From Beroe forskalii (taxonomy: Eukaryota > Ctenophora > Nuda > Beroida > Beroidae), in assembly GCA_011033025.1 (NCBI GenBank), contig WFMF01000015.1, positions 186,001 through 250,000 on the forward strand: 64,000 bases of DNA, in the 5' to 3' direction. The translations under genes and the position numbers were made by a program. Each line of letters opens with the position of its first letter. Position 1 is the first letter of the stretch. Below, piece after piece: positions 32,493-42,663 of the stretch. A model generated the notes under the pieces. The model saw only the letters and a program-made list of their open reading frames with translations, searched no databases and had not been told where the DNA came from.

Positions 32493-34537
32493 TAGGTCAT
32501 CGTACTAAATAAGAGAATATTATTACCCTCCCGTCGCTCAAACTCCAGTGTGATAATTATCGATATATCACCCCTTTATAGGACTACTGAACAGTGGCGG
32601 AATAATAGAGCAGAATATCGTTAAATAAATTGTTGAAGGCACTCGATAATCTATAAAAACGTTGAATTCAGACGAGGGTCGTCAGACCCGAGGTAGTACT
32701 GTTTTGTCGGGTAATAATACAATTAACATCGAAAATTGTCAAACTCAGCTGACGCCTCGTGTGATAATTTTCGATATAACACTCCCATTCGTTTGTTAAT
32801 CGTACATTATATGCTTGATCAGTGTGATCTAGCAGTTTTGAACGCAGGTTCCATAAATTGCAATACTTATTTGGCCAACTTAATATTCTTTTTTTCGTAC
32901 TAAGACTTAAATCGTTTTGAATACATTTAAGCTATGAAGTGTAGTATGAAATGTAGTAATATAAAGTTGCTACTAGAATCTGTTGTCATTGATCGAGAAA
33001 AGAAAAAAGCAGCGTCATATTAATTGACGAAAACACAATATTGAACGCAACGCCATCACTAAGTCCAGGTTACCTATAATTTGCCAGCTGATGCATGACG
33101 CATTTTATTCTGGGTGTTTCATTTAAGAAAAGTAAAGCTTCATAACTTGCGATGTAACTAAGTTGGAGTATCTTTAAAATATTTTGGGAATTTGGATGGT
33201 ATAGTTTTAGAATTATGGATACAAGTGAAATTATTAAATTAACACCAAAAATGTGAACTTTCTTGCTCAAATCATGTACGAGTTATCAACTTAACCGGCT
33301 TTTTGACCATTAAACCGCTTATAGCGCTGGATATTGACTCCAAACTTCAGTGCCATGATATTCTTAATAGAACTTATAATTTTCAAAATATCCTGGAAAG
33401 CTGGATGTTTCATTCAATTGGCAAATAAAAAAAGTATGTATAACTATAGTAGTATTAAAGCAAGTTTGCATTAAGTAAGTCCCAAATGTAGACTGATATT
33501 AGCACTGTGCAGTGTTCATGTAATCTGTAGATTGGTGCTATTTTAGACGATATTAGGAGTAAGGTAAAACTATGCAAGCTCGCTTACTTAATTCATTATA
33601 AATATTCACTTTTTGTGTTCGAACTAGACACTTCAAAATTTTTGGTGCAACAACTACCATGACATCTAAAAATTTCAGTAAGAAACTCCTACTTTAAGAA
33701 ATGTTAAGGCACCTGCATCGTTCCGCGTCGATCGAATGAATTGATCAAATGAATTGATCAAATGAAAAACGCACACAATTGCTGTTTTGCGCGATGCCAT
33801 CGTGAATTAGTGTATTGTGCGCGGTTTTCATTTGATCAGTCCATTCATTCGACGCGGAACGAAGAAACCACCTAATACTTACCTAGTATATGATTTAAAG
33901 CGATGGCATAATAAGTAGTAAACCTCAAATCACGTAGCAAGTCTAAATTGGCCATGAGAGAACTGATTGTTCAAGAAAAATAAAGCTCGAACATAGCAAG
34001 AAGGATTGCCGATTGCTCTCCCAATCGGCAAAAGGTTGTGAGTCGACAGAGCGATGTAAAACTGACCACTGCACAGTATCAAGACCAATGGCCATCATTC
34101 CCCCAATAAGCTCATGACTTGGTCAATGTAAAAGGTTTTACAGGGATTGCTTGGGTATGATTTAATTAAACTCCTAGCTCTTGCTACTATTGTCTTCTCC
34201 CTCTATAAAGCTATAACAAAGCTTCTCCCTCTATAATAAGATCTGCCACCGCTTTGTTCTTCCACGAGAAATGTCTTCTAAATGCTAATGATAGATGGAG
34301 CATGAATCGAAAAGATCTGTTTATTAACGAATTTTGTGCATTCTAAGATCTGAATTTAGATTGCTAATTGCTTTATTGGGATCCCTGCGTTTCTAAAATT
34401 GTCAGCTAATTACACTCCCGGGAGTCTCCCGCAGAAATTCGCTCGTATGACATTGAAATACTAAGATTAAAGATAATTTGCTGATATTTCTAATTCCCAT
34501 TCTATTATTTAGAATCCAGGATGCAGCATCTCAACAT
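32493..34537. other. Intergenic, divergent promoter region
   Basis: Lies between the divergent starts of the secreted-protein gene (minus) and SRD5A3 (plus). No ORF of interest. A near-repeat of GTGTGATAATTATCGATATA occurs at about 32,551 and 32,759, and a MITE at 33,719. Confidence 0.5.
33719..33861. mobile_element. MITE with GTTCCGCGTCG termini
   Basis: CGTTCCGCGTCGATCGAATG at the left pairs with CATTCGACGCGGAACG at the right; internal ATTGATCAAATGAAAA and TTTTCATTTGATCAGT pair as well. The ends resemble the GTCGATCGAATG modules in the fold-back at 41.9-42.5 kb. Confidence 0.7.
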
Positions 34538-35995
34538 ATGATTGAGTTTATTGTCCTTTTGTTCTGGCTGTGTGCCATCACCATCCCTCCACTACTTTAC
34601 ACTGTCAGCAGATTCACTGGAGGAAAGCTGAAGACCTTATTAACGTGGGGCAAGACATCCCTAATTATCATCCAAATTAATCTGTCAAATTATCAAATTG
34701 TAAGTTAGATATCTATTACAAACCCTAGCTCTCTTTTCAAACTGATGTTGTTTCATTACTGTGTAATACCCTTTGGGCTTCCCATTCCCCAACATGAGTT
34801 TTCTAAGTAAATTTATACTACATACTTACATAATAACTTGTTAACCTAATGAATCTATAAGAGTATGAGATTGTAACAGAGGTGTCGCCACCTCTGAGAT
34901 CGGTGTATGAAATTTCCACAAAACTGCCATTTGTACGTGCGAGTTACTAATTTAACAGTATATTCACGTATGTTTATAGCGCCTTGGAAATTTCAGAATC
35001 AATTTATTTCTCAAGATGGCGACACCTCTGTAACAGTATTTCCTCCAGGCAAGACATCCCCTGAGAGTGCCAGCAGTTGCCTCCTTGTGCCTCATCGGTA
35101 CTTCTCCCACTTCTACCTGACAGGCCTCCTCTTCAACTCCATATGTCTGCTCGACCTGGTGTCACACTCCTCTCTCACAGGATCTCTAGTTTCGGGGATT
35201 AGTGACACCCTCGTAGCTGTCCTCTGCTCGCCTTTGGAGGTGCTCATTGCCCGAATCTACCCTGGCTTCCACTTCTCGCCCTTCAGATTTAACCACAATC
35301 AGCCCCTCCTTCCTTCTATCCTTCTCCAGCTGCAGTTGTTTCGCAGGTTGGTATGAAAGATATGTTTTAAAGTAGTTTCATGACAAAAGTGAGTAACACA
35401 TGGTTGTAATTCCACAAAAACTTCCAATTGGAAATTAATGAGCAACGTGCCATTGTAGGTATGTAGCCCTTCCCAAAACGTCCTTATATTCAAGATGATT
35501 ACTATTAGAACCCCCTGCAGGTTGGGAGAGAGTGTGTTCCTGACTAGACATGACACCTCCCAGATGCACCTCGCCCACCTCCTCTTTGCCCTGTGCTACT
35601 ACCCTGCCCTCTCTCTCTCCCTCAACCTCTCCTGCCACTCCCTCCCCCCTCCCCTCCTCGCTGGAGCTGCAGTCCTCCTCTTCTCCTGGGCTTCCCTACA
35701 CCAGTTCCAGTGCCACAAGATACTCGCGGAACTGAGAACACATAACCCCGGGGCCTATGGGCTCCCTAAGGGCGATTGGTTCGAATTCGTGTCATCACCC
35801 CATTACTTTGCTGAGTTTCTCGTTTACGTTGCTATCTTCATCGCATCAAGAGGAGGGTATTTATTGGGACTCAACTGTTTGTACCAGATCCTAAATTTCA
35901 GTCTGATTTGTACCCCACCTACTCATCAGTGGTATCATAAGAAATTCGAAAATTATCCGAGAAATAGAAAAATATTCATTCCTTTTATATACTGA
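34538..35995 (+). CDS. SRD5A3: SRD5A3, polyprenol reductase
   Basis: Three exons (34538-34649, 35049-35346, 35521-35995) give 294 residues (human 318). SRD5A3 is an ER multipass enzyme of the steroid 5-alpha-reductase family that acts in polyprenol-to-dolichol conversion for N-glycosylation. Family features: hydrophobic first segment (IEFIVLLFWLCAITIPPLLY), PHRYFSHFYLTGLLFN, several further membrane segments, the conserved GDWFEFVSSPHYFAE block near residue 225-240, and the C-terminal HQWYHKKFENYPRNRK ending in a hydrophobic pentapeptide. The ATG follows a short 5' leader; an upstream in-frame ATG is separated by an AG that looks like an acceptor. Intron 1 needs a GC donor (G|GCAAGAC) to keep frame and is bounded by a direct repeat (see findings). 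It contains a MITE. Intron 2 is GT-AG. Confidence 0.9.
34874..35034. mobile_element. MITE in SRD5A3 intron 1
   Basis: The left end GTAACAGAGGTGTCGCCA is repeated inverted at the right end (TGGCGACACCTCTGTAAC). About 160 bp, no coding capacity. It fills much of the 399 bp intron. Confidence 0.75.
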
Positions 35996-36222
35996 GGTGC
36001 TGTGTTTAATTAATGGTTTTAAATTTCAACATTTCATTGCGTTGATTATTTATCAGTTTAATCAGTTTATATATTTCATTTCAAGATTTTGCAACTTTTG
36101 TTCTTTCATTTATTTTATTGCAAATATAATTTTTATCATCGAATTAGAGATTGTAATTTGCCCGTTTTCGATGTACGGATTGACGGATTATTAAATCCAC
36201 GATTCTCTTGTCAATTTTAAAC

Positions 36223-36228
36223 AATAAA
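36223..36228 (+). promoter_or_regulatory. Poly(A) signal of SRD5A3
   Basis: AATAAA 228 bp after the SRD5A3 stop codon and about 200 bp before the next gene's ATG; the natural 3' end in this short intergenic gap. Confidence 0.5.
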
Positions 36229-36425
36229 TTAAGAACCTACTTGAATTATTTTGATTTCTGACAGTTTCGTACAACGCTGCACTAAAATTTAAGTCGATAT
36301 CAATGATATCGATAATCGATATTCATCATTAAATAAATAATTCATTCTATTTAATGAGAAATTTTAAAATTAAGGGATACTTTTGGTAAAACATTCTACC
36401 TCCTAGCATTAATTCTGGTTGCTGC

Positions 36426-39400
36426 ATGTCCGAGCTGTTATTATGTTATATCTGTCAGAAAAAGATAGAGAAAAGTGCCGCCAATGTGCGCACTTGTACT
36501 GTGTGTGTTAAAAGCTCCCATCACTCGTGCTTCATCAAGTATGGTGACGGCGAAGTATCGGTCAAAAATAAATGTTCATCTTGCAATATTGGAGCCTTAG
36601 TATGCTATATCTGTCAGAAAAGGGTCGGGAAAAATGCAAGTAAGTTACAAGCTTGTACTAAGTGTGGGAAAAGGTGTCATAAAACGTGCTACGATGTCCA
36701 GTTACAGAGTGGTAAAATAAAGGTTGAAAATCAATGTTCAAATTGCACTTGTTCTGTTATTAAAGTGTGTAATATCTGTCAACTAAAGATTGGGGTGTCT
36801 GACACTAAATCTCTCACATGTAAAACATGTGAAAAAAGCTGCCATCACTCCTGCATTACCAAATATTGCAGTGAAATAAATGTCGAAGATCAATGTTTAA
36901 AGTGCATTCTCGTATCCAATGTCTGCAACATCTGCCAGCACGTGTTTGGGAATCCAGCCACTAGAGTTCTCGTCTGTGAAGCCTGCGGGAAAATTTCTCA
37001 TCACTCTTGCAATGTTCGACACTGCAGTGAGATTACGATCAAGAAACGATGCTTGATTTGCACCATTAAACCCCTTGTGTCGCTTCTACCAAGTAAAAAT
37101 GTGGCTGAGAAAGTTTTAGTTGATCGATATTCTCAGACTTCACTGACTGAGAAGGTTGGTGTTTCAGACAGAGGAATTGAGACAATTGTACCTATTAATA
37201 AACTTACAGATTCTTCAACACAGACTACACACAAAATGGCTGCACGATCAATACAAACGGAAGAAGTAAGCACTGGCCCTTCAAAGCCGATTGTTAAAAT
37301 ACTGAAAGAGAAGCGTAGTCAAACAAATTTGCAACCGTCTTCAAAATCTACGAGTTCTTTGGAAGACAACAGAAACTTGATCAAGTTTTTCATCGATTTT
37401 GAGGTCCCTCAAGTTGTGGTCCTATACCTGGGATCGCCTGCTTTGGTTGAGAAGAATTCTTTTGTTCAGAAGTTCGTGTGTAATTCCATTGTGCTAGCCA
37501 GTCACAGTAACAAGTTCTACAAAATCATTTCCAGTGGGAGTGCTGCTATCTATCTAGATGGCTACAACACCAGTGGAGATGCTGATGTGATCAGGAGAAG
37601 CCTGGAGTTCATGTATGGTAACACAGCTGCTGTTTCTAGTGACCAGGTTGATTTGAACAGCTTATTCAGATTTGCTTCTGTGTGGGATGTGCCGAGATTG
37701 TGTGAGTTCTGCATCAAAGCCATTGAACAGAGCATGAAAACAGATCATTTGACCTTCCTAGATCACATCAAAGTCCTTGATTTTTTAACCACCAACTCAG
37801 ATTACTACAGTGCTATTATGAATGTGTTTCAAGACATTGTCAGAACTTTTGCCGATGATTTTATCCAGCATTTCATTGAAAACAAGACGTTTCTGGACAC
37901 ACTGGCTGTGGAGGGAGGGGTTCTTCTCCAGGAACTCATATCCCACGCTACAACACCCCAGTGTGCCCTGTTCCTCAACTTGCTCTTTGTGGCATCTGAT
38001 CGCTCAAAGGCAGTGGTGTTGAAATCCCTACCATTAATCAGAGTGGAAAGTGTCTTTTCTGGGGTTTATAAGTTTCAGTCGTTCAAGAACATGATTTACT
38101 CCTACTGTATCATGTTAGATGGTTCGAATGAGGAGGCGCTCAGTAACATCAAGCTTCTTCAAGCTAAAGTGGATAAACATTTCCCTCAACCTAAACCTGA
38201 AAAGAAATCAAACAGTCAGATCCAAACCATCGCTTTGAATGATACAACCCCTAGTGAAGCAAAGAACTCAAAAATAAAAGAAGTCAAAAAGAAAAGAAAG
38301 CCGAAAAATAAGAAGCTCAAAATCGTAAGCGGCACCAACTCGAGCTCTTTGAAACTCCAAAATTTGCAGACCAGCCTTAATTCTGCGACGAGCAATTTAG
38401 ATGATAGCGACTCCATTCGCTCATTTTGCACTCAGAATGGACTTTCAGTGAGCCTCACAAGAGCAAAACATCGATCTCCTGTCGGCGAACTTCAGAGCAC
38501 TGAGTCAATGGGCAGACTTTTCGAGAGCAATTCTTCACTTAGTAGTGTGTCAACCCAGCAAATCGAGAAAGAAGTCAACCAACGTTTTGAGGATAATGAA
38601 CTCTTTTCTGGGTGGAGAAATGAAGTTCTTGCACTGCAAGATCTCATGGCACAAGTTGCAGCCTTCCCAATCTACCAGAGAATAGAGTTACTGGCACATT
38701 CAGTTGCTCGTCAAAAGCCAACTGAACTTACAGCATCTGTGCTGAAGATACTACTGAAGTCCTTCGTGTGCCCTGCTATTATTGGTTGCCTCAGGGGGGA
38801 GCTGAAGTACGCGGATTTAGATCTTTTCTCAAAATCAGATGAGAGAACACTTGCGTCTATTTTCTGTAGTGCTGAGTTTCAAGAGAACAATTTGAAGTTT
38901 CAGTTGTTCGAGGCAACTATCGATGATTTCACTCTCTCTTCAGGCAATAGCAATGTTTTTAAACTTATTCCTCTACAAGAATGTTCTCCAGGGACCAGGA
39001 ACTATCAGAAAGATATCCAATGTTATATCTCGTGGGATGGTGAGTCAGTGACGCTTAGCTCTGAGGCGGACCATCTCATTGATTTGCCAACAATTGTACA
39101 CGTTTACTTCCTGCAATTGAATGAGTCAGATGAAATCGTCAGGTATATCTCACTTGTTGAAGGTGACATTTCATTTGAAGTGCCATGTGTCACTCAGGCC
39201 TCTAGCAAAGTGAAAGTGGTTGCGATTTGTGTTGGCGAGACATCACCTTCAGATGGCATGATTCCGCATTTCATGATTTCAAACTCTCGGCTCGTAAGCC
39301 AATGCTCATTACTCACTGTAACTGAATCGGTTCAGAAACTTGAAAGACTGATTGCTGAGATTGAGTGCGTTCCATTGTATGCCAGATTAGACATGCTTGC

Positions 39401-40025
39401 ATGCATGGTGTCCTGCTCTGAGGTTACTAAGAGCAAGAAACTCGAAGCTCTGGGAGTTATTTGCGAGCATATGGGCAATCCAAAGGCCCTTGATATTCTG
39501 AGACCAAATTTGAAGGCTACGACTTTTAAGTTGTTCTCTGAAACTATAAATTCTCTGTTAGATTCCATATTCATCAGCCCAGGAAATCTTGTTTTTGACA
39601 CATTCTCTCTGGTTGCAGAGTTTAGTAATGTTGGAAAGTTCCTCGGTGAGTTACAAGAAAAAGGGACAATATCATTTCATGGCAGCGATTCGTGTCACAT
39701 CCAAACTCCCAATAACCCTTATCAGACCATGAAAGTCGACACATTCGAAATTTCAATCTCAGAGAACCGCGTTTCATTTGTTTCATCGCACGAGGAACTG
39801 GACACAAACTCTATCATACACTGTTACCTGCTCACTGTAGATGACAGTGATCAGATAACCTCCTATGTGTCTCTACTCCAGGGCCGCTGCAAGGAGGTGC
39901 ACTCTCAAGTACCAATAGGGGACAAAGTCAGGGCGGTGGTCCTTTTCTCCAACCACTTCCGCAGTCATTCAGTCGAGTTTCAGCGGCTTGTTATTCCACG
40001 GTTTTTAAAAAGGTTGGAAAGTTAG
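36426..40025 (+). CDS. Large protein with four treble-clef zinc fingers, BTB-like domain and two copies of an unrecognised module
   Basis: One open frame of 1,199 residues, no introns needed. Residues 7-212 hold four tandem PHD/RING-like fingers of about 52 residues, each C-x2-C-x13-C-x2-C-x4-H-x2-C-x13/15-C-x2-C (for example C60, C63, C77, C80, H85, C88, C104, C107). A linker (230-310) has four [ST]-x-Q-T or SQT motifs. Residues about 325-455 look like a BTB/POZ fold (VVVLYLGSPALV, FVCNSIVLASHSNKFYKII, EFMYGNTAAV, CEFCIKAIEQ) with a BACK-like helical region to about 585. After a Lys-rich stretch (617-633, possible nuclear signal) come two related ~200-residue modules, about 733-935 and 969-1175 (FPIYQRIELLAHSV versus VPLYARLDMLACMV; VYFLQLNESDEIVRYISLVEG versus CYLLTVDDSDQITSYVSLLQG). 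No ortholog recognised. Possible roles as a Cullin3 adaptor or chromatin reader are inference. It lies 430 bp downstream of SRD5A3 on the same strand. Confidence 0.8.
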   Translation: MSELLLCYICQKKIEKSAANVRTCTVCVKSSHHSCFIKYGDGEVSVKNKCSSCNIGALVCYICQKRVGKNASKLQACTKCGKRCHKTCYDVQLQSGKIKVENQCSNCTCSVIKVCNICQLKIGVSDTKSLTCKTCEKSCHHSCITKYCSEINVEDQCLKCILVSNVCNICQHVFGNPATRVLVCEACGKISHHSCNVRHCSEITIKKRCLICTIKPLVSLLPSKNVAEKVLVDRYSQTSLTEKVGVSDRGIETIVPINKLTDSSTQTTHKMAARSIQTEEVSTGPSKPIVKILKEKRSQTNLQPSSKSTSSLEDNRNLIKFFIDFEVPQVVVLYLGSPALVEKNSFVQKFVCNSIVLASHSNKFYKIISSGSAAIYLDGYNTSGDADVIRRSLEFMYGNTAAVSSDQVDLNSLFRFASVWDVPRLCEFCIKAIEQSMKTDHLTFLDHIKVLDFLTTNSDYYSAIMNVFQDIVRTFADDFIQHFIENKTFLDTLAVEGGVLLQELISHATTPQCALFLNLLFVASDRSKAVVLKSLPLIRVESVFSGVYKFQSFKNMIYSYCIMLDGSNEEALSNIKLLQAKVDKHFPQPKPEKKSNSQIQTIALNDTTPSEAKNSKIKEVKKKRKPKNKKLKIVSGTNSSSLKLQNLQTSLNSATSNLDDSDSIRSFCTQNGLSVSLTRAKHRSPVGELQSTESMGRLFESNSSLSSVSTQQIEKEVNQRFEDNELFSGWRNEVLALQDLMAQVAAFPIYQRIELLAHSVARQKPTELTASVLKILLKSFVCPAIIGCLRGELKYADLDLFSKSDERTLASIFCSAEFQENNLKFQLFEATIDDFTLSSGNSNVFKLIPLQECSPGTRNYQKDIQCYISWDGESVTLSSEADHLIDLPTIVHVYFLQLNESDEIVRYISLVEGDISFEVPCVTQASSKVKVVAICVGETSPSDGMIPHFMISNSRLVSQCSLLTVTESVQKLERLIAEIECVPLYARLDMLACMVSCSEVTKSKKLEALGVICEHMGNPKALDILRPNLKATTFKLFSETINSLLDSIFISPGNLVFDTFSLVAEFSNVGKFLGELQEKGTISFHGSDSCHIQTPNNPYQTMKVDTFEISISENRVSFVSSHEELDTNSIIHCYLLTVDDSDQITSYVSLLQGRCKEVHSQVPIGDKVRAVVLFSNHFRSHSVEFQRLVIPRFLKRLES

Positions 40026-40082
40026 TTTACAATGTAATCTGTAATTTTATCCTGATAGGCTCATTGGCCGTTTAAGCTTTAT

Positions 40083-40180
40083 AGGGATCGTTCACATATT
40101 ACGTAATCAATTTTTGGCCGTAATCATTCCGAAACCCCCTACCTCCCCCTAGGTGATTACGTAATATGTGAACTATCCCA
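40083..40180. mobile_element. MITE with GGGATCGTTCACATATTACG termini
   Basis: GGGATCGTTCACATATTACG...AATCA pairs with TGATTACGTAATATGTGAAC...ATCCC. The fragment GGGATCGTTCACAT also occurs at about 60,677. It lies just downstream of the zinc-finger/BTB gene. Confidence 0.7.
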
Positions 40181-41758
40181 AAGGGACATAATATTTGCAT
40201 ATTATTGTGATTCTTACCGAAGTTTTCTTCCGATTCGAAGAATTTTTAATCAGTAATTTATTTATTTACCCAAGGTCAGCAATGATCAATAACTCACAGA
40301 GTATGCTATTCATAATTTAAATGAGGTGTCTTGGGATTGAGGATGAGGAGATTGTTAATTGTTTGTTTTTAATGTGGGTATCGCTTTGGACTGATTGCTT
40401 GATTGTTGGACATTTTGTAATTTAGAAGTTTTATATTTTATCTGTACTGGAGTAATTTGAATTAGCATATTTTCTTGTCTTTTAGGGTCAGTTGGGTAAG
40501 GGTGAGGGTTACCGATTATACTTAAGAGATGTGACCTCCATAAACCCTCGGTGGGTATCGAAAATTCAAGGCGAATAAGGGTAAAATTTTTGTGGGGTTT
40601 CTAAACACTTATTAAATACATGGTTTGACAAGGGTGTGACGTGAATGTTTGCTTCGAAAGGAGATGGTAAAGAGTATATGAAACTTTGAAAGCGCCTGTA
40701 ACCACTAATCAAGTAATCAATCATCCTACCTGTGACTCTGTAAATCTGTACTGTTCAAAGAGCCGAGAGTTGACCCGACGTACGGGTTAGGTGTACGGTG
40801 AGAATGTGAGTCACGCTTACAATGAGGAATAGAAAACTTTATGAAACCTAACTAGAAGCTTTTAGTTTTCTACAGCTACACCGTTAGGCGTCATCAAAAA
40901 ACTGCAGACATGTTCCATAACCGTGAAAACTAAGACGAAACAACTTATATGGGATAAAATTATGGCCAATTGGCCAAGTGGTATGGACATGTGGTCTCAA
41001 GCTCAGTTACATAAATCTGCATTACTATGCGAATATATTATGTATATATGTGTTGCTCATTTGCCTTTCAATCTGTGATTTACTGGCGCCAACAATCTGC
41101 CCCACTCTTGTGGGGTGTGAGGAACTCCCGGTTAATATTCAGCGTGTTAATTGCCACAGCACGGGAGGAAGCTGTTAGCCTGTGAGTGGGGGATCAACTG
41201 CCTTGTTTCTCTAGGATATGTAATTGCAATGCAATGATTGACCCACAGTACCGCAAACCGGCTCTTTCCACCTCTTTAACCTTCCTTATATTAGTGATGG
41301 TCATAATATCGAACGCTCTACTGACGACGACAATCACATTATATTCAAAAGCTTTTGATCTTAAACTGTCTTATTATTATTCAACTCCTACAACTTACCT
41401 ACTCTCCTAAACACTCGCATTGCTAGTTTGCTGTAGAATGTCATAGGAATAATGCCTAATCGTCATTCAGAGTAATTAGTAAGCAAGAGTGGTCAGTGAG
41501 ACAAGAATGTACACGAGTTATCAAACATTAGAGAGAAAGAGTGAATCAATGCCAGTAAACATTAAGCAAAATGTGAACTGTAACACCACTGAACCTCGTT
41601 AAACCTTCCTTACTTTAATGTAATCATCACTGATCGCAAAGTATCAGAATTTCAATTAATATGTATTTAATTCATGTTAAACGCAATGTCTGATGGTTTT
41701 AAAAGCCCAAATGAATAAGTTCTTTCCTAACTAGGGCAAAGTTTTTCTTCAAGACCCC
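40181..41758. other. Intergenic, no gene seen
   Basis: AT-rich. Open frames up to about 74 residues show no domain. I see no RNA gene or repeat worth naming. Confidence 0.5.
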
Positions 41759-41854
41759 AACTAGTCGGCACCTACCGCAGTATGTACCGCGGTAGATACC
41801 GTGGTATTTTTCGTGACTACGGTTGTAAGTATCACGGTAGGTGCCGATTAGTTA
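41759..41854. repeat. Hairpin with ACTAGTCGGCACCTACCG arms
   Basis: AACTAGTCGGCACCTACCG pairs with CGGTAGGTGCCGATTAGTT. The interior is rich in TACCGCGGTA-type palindromes (CAGTATGTACCGCGGTAG, CCGTGGTA). Short fold-back element. Confidence 0.65.
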
Positions 41855-41904
41855 GAAAAAGTTCCGCAGTACGTACCGCAGTACTTATCCTAACTTATAA
41901 AAAA

Positions 41905-42663
41905 CACATCAGTCGAATGAAGTTGATCGATCGACACATTCCATTTGATCGACCGAGGTGATGAACATGTCCCGAAGATTCTTGATGCATATCAACTCCT
42001 TTTACAATTAGTTCTGCTGCAGCTAGGGGCTTTAGGGGTTTCTAGCTTATGGGGGCGTAGGGATGGGATATCTGCTGACTTAGTTCACGGCAAAATAAGG
42101 AACTATGAACTGCTTCAGGGTTTTTAAGAACCCTGAACCAGTTCATAGTTCCTTATTTTTCCGTGAACTAAGTTTTAGGGGAAAATTTTCCATGTTATTT
42201 ATTGGACCATCAACTGTAAGGTGCCCGTAACGTTCGTCGGTCGATCGAATGGAATTGGTCGATCGATCAACTCCATTTGAACGAATGGTGTGTTATGATG
42301 GTCCCTGTTGACTTGAATCGTGTTTAAATGAGCAATATTTAGTTGTTTCCCTTCTAGCTTAAAGATTTTCTACTAAAAACACATCAGTTGATCAAATGAA
42401 GTTGATCGATCAACCAACTCCACTCGATCGACCGACGAACGTTACATGCACCTAACACTTTAAACTGAAGTGAATGGGCAGAAAGAATGGATACCCCATC
42501 CAGAATCATATGCAAAGAAATAATTGATATTATCAATTATTTCTTTGCATATGATTTTGGATGGGGTATTCATTCTCTCTGCCCATTAAATTCTTTCACT
42601 TCAGTCCAAAGTGTTGCAGTTGATGGTCCAATAAATAGCATGGAAAATTTTCCCCTTAAACTT
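41905..42663. repeat. Nested fold-back structure
   Basis: Modules recur in alternating orientation. A GTTGATCGATCGAC-type module lies at about 41,910 (direct), 42,225-42,295 (inverted) and 42,370-42,450 (direct). A near-perfect hairpin sits at 42,078-42,174 (ACTTAGTTCACGG...CCGTGAACTAAGT). A long central palindrome spans 42,454-42,615 with its axis near 42,532. An outer pair (GGGGAAAATTTTCCATG... at 42,178 and its complement at 42,625-42,660) encloses it. The right half of the palindrome is where the downstream tandem duplication begins. Confidence 0.75.
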
